Of a stretch of DNA of 11,770 nucleotides, positions 6,920-11,770 are shown piece by piece. Both the position numbers and the translations under genes were made by a program. The notes beneath the pieces were generated by a model that searched no databases, was not told where the DNA came from, and saw only the letters and a program-made list of their open reading frames with translations. The DNA comes from Deltaproteobacteria bacterium (GTDB taxonomy: Bacteria; Myxococcota_A; Polyangia; HGW-17), in NCBI GenBank assembly GCA_003249585.1, contig QKIM01000506.1:1-11770 (forward strand), read 5' to 3'. Within the stretch, counting starts at the first letter, position 1. Every line of letters begins with the position of its first letter.

Positions 6920-7386
6920 GCGCGCGCGACAGCAACAACAAGAACGACGATGCCGCACAGATCGGCAACAATCCACACCGGCCCTCAAAGGGCTATATGA
7001 AAGGCGACATTATGATCACAGACAGACAAATCACTGAAACAGCAACAGCCATTCTGGAACTCACCGGAAACGATGACATCAGCGTCACGGACATCGAGAT
7101 TCTCCTCTGCAATCTCATCGAGGAGTCTCGTCCTGGCGACATCTATGTAGCTTGTGAGTGGGACGGTCACCATTTCTACAATCAGATCACTCTCAAGGCA
7201 AAGAATGAAAAAGCAGCCAAGCGCGAGGCGACCCAGTGGATGGGGTATGACTCACGATGCACCCTCTACCGCAACGGTAACCCCATCGCCTCAAGGCACA
7301 ATGGCAACTACTATTTCAGCGGTCTGGCCCCAGATCGGTGGTACACGCAGTCCTTCTTCGAGACTGAGATGCTGGAGGATGCCTAA
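6916..7386 (+). CDS. Hypothetical protein, coupled to the preceding gene
   Basis: A 156-residue protein I do not recognise. The start at 6916 is chosen for the ATGA overlap with the previous stop; the frame is open further upstream, and ATGs at 6997 and 7012 are alternatives that would give 130 or 125 residues. The first 30 residues are polar and look disordered ('SARDSNNKNDDAAQ'), which slightly favours a later start. The C-terminal half ('YVACEWDGHHFYNQITLKAK...AAKREATQWMGYDSRCTLYRNG') suggests a small alpha/beta domain rich in aromatics. No catalytic motif is clear. Its stop overlaps a 43-codon frame as TAATG. Confidence 0.65.
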   Translation: MSARDSNNKNDDAAQIGNNPHRPSKGYMKGDIMITDRQITETATAILELTGNDDISVTDIEILLCNLIEESRPGDIYVACEWDGHHFYNQITLKAKNEKAAKREATQWMGYDSRCTLYRNGNPIASRHNGNYYFSGLAPDRWYTQSFFETEMLEDA

Positions 7387-7517
7387 TGCCCAATGATTTC
7401 AGCCTCACTTCACACATTTGCCCCAACGCCACCGCGCCACGAAAGGAGCATACGCGGCGGACGAGCCCAAAAGTAGAACAGGCGCTGACCAGTACCAGTG
7501 GCAGCGCCTGTGAGTAG
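7386..7517 (+). CDS. Possible 43-residue protein
   Basis: A short frame beginning in the TAATG overlap with the preceding stop and ending at TAG 7515-7517. It encodes a basic, Ser/Thr-rich peptide ('APRKEHTRRTSPKVEQAL'). There is no independent Shine-Dalgarno, so expression would depend on coupling. The strong hairpin at 7478-7511 occupies its last third. The overlap matches the habit of its neighbours, but a frame this short can arise by chance. Confidence 0.3.
   Translation: MPNDFSLTSHICPNATAPRKEHTRRTSPKVEQALTSTSGSACE
7478..7511 (+). repeat. Long perfect hairpin, 10-bp stem plus inner stem
   Basis: ACAGGCGCTG (7478-7487) pairs with CAGCGCCTGT (7502-7511). Inside, after one bulged A, CCA (7489-7491) pairs with TGG (7499-7501) around a 7-nt loop. 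No T-run follows, so it is not a standard terminator. Possible roles are an RNA structure protecting or separating transcripts, an operator, or a single-stranded DNA feature such as a transfer or second-strand origin. Confidence 0.55.
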
Positions 7518-7582
7518 ACATGTTCCGTAAAACTTGTCCTCCTTGCCTTTGATTTTAGCTCATGGGCCTGGAGGACACAACC

Positions 7583-7607
7583 CCCGGGGGTCATCTCGAC
7601 CCCCGGG
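7583..7607 (+). repeat. Perfect 10-bp GC hairpin before the xis-int gene group
   Basis: CCCGGGGGTC (7583-7592) and GACCCCCGGG (7598-7607) form a perfect 10-bp stem around the loop ATCTC. No T-run follows. A strong ribosome site (AAAGGAG, 7621-7627) begins 14 nt later, so the stem lies in the leader of the downstream genes and could insulate or regulate them. Confidence 0.55.
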
Positions 7608-7635
7608 CACTACTCTCTCGAAAGGAGACCACAAA

Positions 7636-7689
7636 ATGAAACCCCATCGTCCTACCAACCCCAACCCGCTGACCTGGAGCCATGGCTAG
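7636..7689 (+). CDS. Possible 17-residue leader peptide
   Basis: ATG at 7636 follows AAAGGAG (7621-7627) at 8 nt, the best ribosome site in this stretch. The frame runs 17 codons, is proline- and asparagine-rich ('KPHRPTNPNPL'), and stops at 7687-7689 just past the ATG of the next gene (7682). The next gene has only weak signals of its own, so the small frame may deliver ribosomes to it. Whether the peptide itself matters is unknown. Confidence 0.4.
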   Translation: MKPHRPTNPNPLTWSHG

Positions 7690-7981
7690 CCTGGTCACGC
7701 TCTTTCGCATAGACGGGCGGCTGGTCCTTACTGTGACCGGCTTCGAGCCCGTGATTTTGGAGACCCCCGTCGTCGTAGCTGGTTACGATCTTGATGGGCT
7801 GAGTCTCTTGGACATCGACGTCTGCCCCCACGCCGCGCTCTACGTGGGGCCTGAACCGCGAACCCTGGAGGAAGCAAAACGAGCGCACGCTGACATTGAG
7901 GCGTATCTGTCCGGCATGGACCTGCTCGACACAGCGACAGAGCCCGTAGACGAGGCGGGGAAGGGAGGGGGAGATGAGTAG
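7682..7981 (+). CDS. Hypothetical 99-residue protein upstream of xis
   Basis: A small acidic protein I do not recognise. The first 55 residues look beta-rich and hydrophobic ('LVTLFRIDGRLVLTVTGFEPVILETPVVVAGYDLDG'). A helical segment follows ('RTLEEAKRAHADIEAYLSGMDLL'), then a Gly/Asp/Glu tail. No signal peptide, HTH or catalytic motif is seen. Its start lies inside the end of the 17-codon frame and its stop overlaps the excisionase start by 8 nt (ATGAGTAG), so it belongs to the xis-int transcription unit. A role in recombination directionality is possible by position only. Confidence 0.7.
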   Translation: MASLVTLFRIDGRLVLTVTGFEPVILETPVVVAGYDLDGLSLLDIDVCPHAALYVGPEPRTLEEAKRAHADIEAYLSGMDLLDTATEPVDEAGKGGGDE

Positions 7982-8222
7982 TACGACTGATGTAATCCCC
8001 GAGACGACTGCCGAAGCACCGACGTCATCGCTTCCCGAGGTTCTCACCGTCGACGAGCTTGCCGCTCTGTTGCGCGTGGACCGGAAGACCATCTATCATC
8101 TCATCCAGAAGGGTGAGATTCCCGGCGTCCGCAGGATAGGAAAACAGATTCGCATCTCACGATCCGCTGTGCTACGGTATCTGGAGGAAGGTAACGGCGC
8201 ACCCGAAAGGAGGCGAAGATGA
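7974..8222 (+). CDS. xis: Excisionase-family helix-turn-helix DNA-binding protein
   Basis: An 82-residue protein. After a polar N-terminus, residues 22-72 match the small winged HTH of the excisionase / 'helix-turn-helix domain 17' group: 'LTVDELAALLRVDRKTIYHLIQKGEIPGVRRIGKQIRISRSAVLRYLE' in pattern, with the 'G.IP..RiG...ri....l..yl' wing intact. In such elements the protein bends attachment-site DNA and biases the integrase toward excision. A purine-rich ribosome site (GGGAAGGGAGGGGGAG) directly precedes the ATG. Its stop overlaps the integrase ATG as ATGA, a usual xis-int coupling. Related domains also occur in AlpA-like regulators, so a transcriptional role is possible. Confidence 0.85.
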   Translation: MSSTTDVIPETTAEAPTSSLPEVLTVDELAALLRVDRKTIYHLIQKGEIPGVRRIGKQIRISRSAVLRYLEEGNGAPERRRR

Positions 8223-9361
8223 CTGTGCGCCGCATCAATCAGACTCGCCATGGGAAGACCAGCTCGGTGCTCATCGTGGATATCACCGTGGTGCTTCCTG
8301 ATGGTTCGAAGAAGAGGATCAGGAAGAAATGTCCCCTTCAGACGAAACGCGCTGCTATCGAATTTGAACGTGACCTTGTTGCTCGTGCTCATGAGGAGTA
8401 CCTGCAATCCAAGGGTGGCATTACGCCCATCCTGTTCAGTGACCTGGTGACCCTATTCATGGAACGACATGCTGAAATCTTCAACAAGCCGACGACCGTG
8501 GTTTCCAAGGATAAAGACTTCAGGAACCACCTCCTGCCCTATCTGGGCGACAAGGAGGTTTCGGCCATCGGGAAGAGGGAGATCTCGGAGCTCACCATGA
8601 TCCTGACCAGGAAGAGGAACCAGAGAACAGGCCGCCTGCTGTCGAACAAGACCATCAACAACGTCCTCACGACCCTGCACAAGACGCTGGATTTCGCGGA
8701 AGAGATGGGGTTTCTGAAGTCGGTACCCAAGGTCAAGTGGCTCAAGCAGAAAGCTCCGGAGATGAAACGGCTCACCCTGGAAGAATGCGAGCGCCTTGCA
8801 GAGGCTGCGGAGTATCCCTTCCGTGAACTCATCACGCTCGCCTATCGGACAGGGATGCGCCGAGGAGAGCTTCGAGCCCTGCACTGGCGGTCCATTGACT
8901 TCAAAGCCGGGATCATCAAGATCGAGCACGCGCTCTCCTTCGACACGATCACCACTCCGAAGGGAGGGAGGTGTCGGGAGATCCCCATCTCCGAGGACAC
9001 TGTGGTTATGCTCAAGGGCATCCGCCATCTGAGAGGCCCGCTGGTGTTCTGTAACGATGATGGGAGCCCTCTCACGAGCACTCACATGGCCAAGTACCTG
9101 TGGAAGGCATGTGATGCTGCTGGAATCGCCCGTATCGGGTGGCACACGCTGAGGCACACCACTGCCTCTGTTCTCGCCGACATGGGCGTCCAGACCAATG
9201 TCATCATGAAGGTCTGCGGGCACACGGATATCCGCACGACACTGCGGTACATCCACCCCGACAAGGACATTGTTTTCGACGCCGTGAAGATGCTCGACGG
9301 AGAAAGTCAAGGCAGGCACAAGGCAGGCGCGGTAATTAGCATATTTCCTACGTCACAATAG
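8219..9361 (+). CDS. int: Tyrosine site-specific recombinase (integrase), complete
   Basis: A 380-residue phage/ICE-type integrase. Residues about 1-60 form a basic N-terminal arm-binding region. Residues 70-165 are the SAM-like core-binding domain ('FSDLVTLFMERHAEIFNK'). The catalytic domain carries all expected residues: R214 in 'TGMRRGE', K248 in 'TTPKGGR', H309 and R312 in 'WHTLRHT', H335 in 'GHTDIRTT' and the nucleophile Y344 in 'LRYIHP'. It should integrate and excise the element at the tRNA-Leu gene whose CCA end starts 34 bp beyond its stop, facing it. The start overlaps the xis stop. It appears intact and could be active. Confidence 0.96.
   Translation: MTVRRINQTRHGKTSSVLIVDITVVLPDGSKKRIRKKCPLQTKRAAIEFERDLVARAHEEYLQSKGGITPILFSDLVTLFMERHAEIFNKPTTVVSKDKDFRNHLLPYLGDKEVSAIGKREISELTMILTRKRNQRTGRLLSNKTINNVLTTLHKTLDFAEEMGFLKSVPKVKWLKQKAPEMKRLTLEECERLAEAAEYPFRELITLAYRTGMRRGELRALHWRSIDFKAGIIKIEHALSFDTITTPKGGRCREIPISEDTVVMLKGIRHLRGPLVFCNDDGSPLTSTHMAKYLWKACDAAGIARIGWHTLRHTTASVLADMGVQTNVIMKVCGHTDIRTTLRYIHPDKDIVFDAVKMLDGESQGRHKAGAVISIFPTSQ
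9308..9328. repeat. Tandem pair of CAAGGCAGGC, 11-bp period
   Basis: CAAGGCAGGC occurs at 9308-9317 and again at 9319-9328, at one helical turn, within the last codons of the integrase gene and 68-88 bp from the tRNA CCA end. The spacing and location would suit integrase arm or excisionase sites. Two copies in coding DNA may be coincidence. Confidence 0.35.
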
Positions 9362-9395
9362 TCCCTTATTATCAGTTACTTCTACCTAGTTGCCG

Positions 9396-9445
9396 TGGTG
9401 CGAGAAAGGGGGCTCGAACCCCTACGTCTTTTGGACACTGGAACC
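9396..9445. other. Probable attachment site (att) in the 3' half of tRNA-Leu
   Basis: The integrase ends 34 bp from the CCA end of the tRNA and points at it, the standard arrangement for tRNA-targeting elements, whose att core usually spans part of the anticodon-to-3' end. The exact core cannot be set because the left junction, which should carry a direct repeat of this tRNA segment, lies outside the window. Confidence 0.55.
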
Positions 9446-9481
9446 TAAATCCAGCGCGTCTACCAGTTCCGCCATTCTCGC
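9396..9481 (-). tRNA. tRNA-Leu (anticodon UAG), CCA encoded
   Basis: Read on the minus strand, the gene starts GCGAGAA (9481-9475), which pairs perfectly with TTCTCGC before ACCA at the 3' end (9399-9396). The anticodon stem CTGGA/TCCAG holds the loop TTTAGGT, giving anticodon TAG (9447-9445). The T arm reads GGGG-TTCGAGC-CCCC. A long variable arm (GTC..GAC) makes this a class II tRNA, and with the anticodon identifies leucine. All arms are intact despite the adjacent element, as expected if integration restores the 3' end. Confidence 0.97.
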
Positions 9482-9495
9482 GGGGAGGGTAGCAT

Positions 9496-9524
9496 TGTTT
9501 AGCACAGGAGCCCACCCGAGGCAA
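9496..9524 (-). promoter_or_regulatory. Candidate tRNA-Leu promoter
   Basis: On the minus strand TTGCCT (9524-9519) is separated by 17 bp from TAAACA (9501-9496), which is preceded by TGC, an extended -10. The GC-rich stretch between -10 and the tRNA 5' end resembles the discriminator of growth-controlled stable-RNA promoters. The -10 itself is a poor match. Confidence 0.4.
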
Positions 9525-9578
9525 GGGGCGACGACCCTGGGCTGATGATCACAAAAGACGAGGGATTTGAGGAGATAC

Positions 9579-9596
9579 GCGGTCCGAAAGGACCGC
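9579..9596 (-). terminator. Hairpin after the phosphatase stop, possible terminator
   Basis: A perfect 7-bp stem, read on the minus strand as GCGGTCC-TTTC-GGACCGC, lies 19 nt beyond the stop of the phosphatase. No T-run follows, so it may be an incomplete or factor-assisted terminator or simply a 3' stabilising stem. Confidence 0.45.
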
Positions 9597-9615
9597 CCGG
9601 TTCAAGGAGAGAGCG

Positions 9616-11770
9616 CTACAGGCAGAAGGGGTGCGCGCCGGCCATTCCCGGGATGGCGCAGAAGTCGTTGATCTCGATGTGGCGGTCGAGCCCGAGCCTC
9701 CACAGCTGCTCCTGCCCGGCGGGGGCGGTATCGTTGCTGTAGATCCTGGTGGGGAAGGAGGGGAGGCCGTCCGAGGCCTCGTCATAGGTGAGGGGCACTC
9801 CGGGGGCGAGCTCCACCTCGGACCAGTCATCGGAGAAGTTGGAGATGAAGTAGAGCAGCGCGACCCACACCTTGAGTTCGTTGTGGTCGTCCGCGTCGAT
9901 GTCCCCGTCGCCATCGCTGTCCCCGGGGGTGGAGTTGAAGGCGAGGGCCGCAACGGCCGCGGAGTCGGTCATGTCGATCTGGGTGCCGTCCTTGTACTTG
10001 GGGTTGATGATGAGGTTCGACCCCAGGGCGTTCCTGGCCTCGGGGAGGAGCAGCGCCACGTAGTAGTCCACGGCGACACGGACGAGGGTGGTGGCGTCGT
10101 CGAGGTCTATGATCTCTCCCACGCCGGGCGTATAGCAGTTCTTGGTGGTGAAGGGATCAGCGTCAGGGCATTTGAAGGCGCCCACCACGCGATCGAACTG
10201 ACCACCCCCGTCATCGTAAACGAAGCGAACCCCGGATGGATAGAGATAGTACTCGAAGGGGACGTTCCCCTTGAGGGTCTCCACGTTCATGTTGAGCATG
10301 ATCTTGAGCTCGGACAGGGTGAGGTAGATGGAGAGCATGGGGTAGCCGGGCAGCCCGTCTGGGCCGATCCCCAGGGGGAAGAGCCGGAAGGCGTCGGCGG
10401 CCGCCACGGCGCCGGTGTTGCCGGCAGTGATGGAATCCCGGATGGCTCCGTTCTCGGCCACGGCCACAAAGATCGGAGAAGCGTCGAAGGTGGGATCGAC
10501 CAGAGGGAGCCCCTGCGCTGCGGCCTTGGCGATGGTCGTGTTCATGACCGCGCGCATGGCGTCAGCGGCCACGCACCCGGCGGCGGTCTCCACCTCGGAG
10601 CCCACGGGGATGGTGTTGTAGTTGTGGTAGTACTCGATGTCGAAGGTGGTGTGGGCGATGGGCGTGGCCGAGTAGGTCATGCCGAAGACAGGCGTGAGCA
10701 GCTCACTGTCGAGGAACCCGATATACATGTTCATGATGCCCGCCATGGTGGCGTCCCCCATGACCGTGTCATCGATGGGGTGGACATAGCCTGTGGCGTC
10801 CTCCACCTGGCCAAGGGTGAGGTTGAAGGCCACATCGATCTGATCCACGTATTCACCACGGCGGCCGGTGGCGATGATGTACGTGTTGCCGACCTTCAGG
10901 GTCCGCTTGGGGTTGTCGAGGATCTGGTGCCTGTGCCCGGACATAATAACATCGATGCCGGTCACGTTGGAGGCGACATCACGATCCTCGCCGAGGCCAT
11001 TCTCCACGATGCCCTGGTGGGAGGCGTGGACGATCATGTCGGCGCCATCGGTACGGATCTCGTCGACGAGGGCCTGGGTCCGCGCATAGCCGCTCTCGAG
11101 ATCCTCGGGGTCGTCGTGCCACCAGGTGAGGGGTTTGGCCTGGGGAACGTTGGAGTCGGCCTCGATGCCCATCTTGCCAAAGATCCCAACGGCGAAGTCA
11201 TCGTCGAGCTGCTTGATGACATAGGTGCGGATCACGCCGTCTTCGATGAGGGCCTCGATGCCGTCATCGGCAGCCGACTCACTGCTGGTCTGGAGGTTCG
11301 AAGAGATGAGGGGGATGTCGAAGTTGATGAGGGCGGAGTTCCGGGCGGCGCCGATGACAACTGCGGTGCCCTTTGGAGTCCAGTCGAAGTCGTGGTTCCC
11401 AAGGGTCACGGCATCGTACCCCATATATTTGAAGTAATGATAGACGGGAGGAGCCGACCCCGACAGGAGGTCGACCATGTCGCCCATGAGGCAGTCACCG
11501 GAGTCCACCAGGAGGGTGGGAATCCCCGAGGCGTCCCTGGTCTGGCGGATGCTGTTGATCTGTCCGGCGATCCTGGAGAGACCCGAGAGGGTGGTATCAT
11601 CGCCGAGGGTGGTGGGAGAGTAGTCCGTCGCCGAACCCACACCCATGAGATGGGAATGGAGATCCGAGGTCCCGATGATGGTGACGTGCTTGATCACGTC
11701 CGCACAGGCGGCGTCATCGACACAGTCGGCGTCGTCGCAGTCCGTGTCGCCGTCCCCGTCGTTGTCCTCG
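9616..11770 (-). CDS. Secreted-type 5'-nucleotidase / metallophosphatase, N-terminus outside window
   Basis: The frame is open from the right edge to a stop at 9616, giving 717 visible residues; a GTG at 11697 is only an internal candidate start. The first visible residues, 'EDNDGDGDTDCDDADC', are an Asp-rich calcium-loop repeat typical of exported proteins. Counting from the GTG, the metallophosphatase domain has 'SDLHSH' (D12, H14), 'DSGD' (65-68), 'GNHDFDW' (100-106), 'ASHQG' (H227) and 'SGHRH' (H255, H257), i.e. the full two-metal site. Residues about 340-475 match the 5'-nucleotidase C-terminal substrate domain ('AENGAIRDSITAG'). 'DSDGDGDIDADD' (593-604) is an EF-hand/dockerin-like calcium loop. 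It probably hydrolyses nucleotides or related phosphoesters outside the cytoplasm. It is chromosomal, not part of the element. The signal peptide is not visible. Confidence 0.9.
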   Translation of the reverse strand, partial: EDNDGDGDTDCDDADCVDDAACADVIKHVTIIGTSDLHSHLMGVGSATDYSPTTLGDDTTLSGLSRIAGQINSIRQTRDASGIPTLLVDSGDCLMGDMVDLLSGSAPPVYHYFKYMGYDAVTLGNHDFDWTPKGTAVVIGAARNSALINFDIPLISSNLQTSSESAADDGIEALIEDGVIRTYVIKQLDDDFAVGIFGKMGIEADSNVPQAKPLTWWHDDPEDLESGYARTQALVDEIRTDGADMIVHASHQGIVENGLGEDRDVASNVTGIDVIMSGHRHQILDNPKRTLKVGNTYIIATGRRGEYVDQIDVAFNLTLGQVEDATGYVHPIDDTVMGDATMAGIMNMYIGFLDSELLTPVFGMTYSATPIAHTTFDIEYYHNYNTIPVGSEVETAAGCVAADAMRAVMNTTIAKAAAQGLPLVDPTFDASPIFVAVAENGAIRDSITAGNTGAVAAADAFRLFPLGIGPDGLPGYPMLSIYLTLSELKIMLNMNVETLKGNVPFEYYLYPSGVRFVYDDGGGQFDRVVGAFKCPDADPFTTKNCYTPGVGEIIDLDDATTLVRVAVDYYVALLLPEARNALGSNLIINPKYKDGTQIDMTDSAAVAALAFNSTPGDSDGDGDIDADDHNELKVWVALLYFISNFSDDWSEVELAPGVPLTYDEASDGLPSFPTRIYSNDTAPAGQEQLWRLGLDRHIEINDFCAIPGMAGAHPFCL

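Larger units (their letters stand above)
1..9395. mobile_element. Right-hand part of an integrative element inserted at tRNA-Leu
   Basis: The interval carries the parts expected of a self-replicating integrative element: a tyrosine recombinase beside the 3' end of a tRNA gene, an overlapping excisionase-like gene, a primase-helicase, a presumed initiator with an iteron origin, and a ParB-like gene. The right boundary is set at the CCA end of tRNA-Leu. The left boundary lies outside the window, since a gene runs off position 1 and I saw no second copy of the tRNA 3' end. No conjugation, capsid or packaging gene is visible, so the class (conjugative element, mobilizable island, satellite or integrated plasmid) cannot be decided here. 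Confidence 0.8.

Noticed and set aside
7316..7594. Minus-strand frame of 92 codons between small genes
   Set aside because: It overlaps the end of the 6916-7386 gene and the 7478-7511 hairpin on the opposite strand and has no start signal or recognisable domain.
1..11770. CRISPR array, rRNA gene or complete insertion sequence
   Set aside because: No regularly spaced long repeats, no rRNA-like sequence and no transposase with matching terminal repeats were seen inside the window.

Overview
The window looks like the right-hand part of an integrated mobile element (about positions 1-9395) joined at a tRNA-Leu gene to ordinary chromosome (about 9396-11770). The host is a GC-rich bacterium. The chromosomal gene at the right end encodes a secreted-type metallophosphatase with Asp/Gly-rich 'DGDGDTDCDDADC' calcium-loop repeats. 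Such repeats are common in exported proteins of Myxococcota and other former Deltaproteobacteria, so that is my tentative guess; no rRNA or other marker in the window confirms it.

Layout, left to right. (1) 1-707, minus strand: the N-terminal part of a possible DDE-type (Mu/rve-like) transposase or integrase, cut by the window edge. (2) 708-1093: an AT-rich divergent intergenic region, then a GC-rich set of mutually exclusive hairpins ending in a T-run, just before the plus-strand operon. (3) 1094-6112: three overlapping genes read as one unit. They are a ParB-like protein, a primase-polymerase fused to a RepA/DnaB-type ATPase, and a protein with probable winged-helix segments that I infer is the replication initiator. 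(4) 6113-6391: a compact origin-like region with three 'CCCCCACTAA' iterons spaced 21-22 bp, an 82% AT stretch, a 26-bp palindrome and two more dyads. (5) 6392-7981: four or five small unrecognised genes with overlapping ends, two strong hairpins and two very small reading frames. (6) 7974-9361: an excisionase-like HTH protein overlapping a complete tyrosine recombinase. (7) 9396-9481, minus strand: tRNA-Leu(UAG), whose CCA end lies 34 bp beyond the integrase stop and is the probable attachment site. (8) 9616-11770, minus strand: the 5'-nucleotidase-like protein, partial at its N-terminus.

How it fits together (inference): the integrase and excisionase move the element in and out of tRNA-Leu. 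The primase-helicase and presumed initiator would replicate the excised circle from the iteron origin. The ParB-like protein may help maintain or regulate it. The order replication module, small genes, xis, int, tRNA resembles that of actinomycete integrative and conjugative elements and some satellite-like islands, but no transfer, capsid or packaging gene is visible here. The most interesting parts are the three-gene replication module with its origin, the ParB-like protein that lacks the arginines of the CTP-binding box and has no ParA neighbour, and the dense dyad structures beside both regulatory regions.
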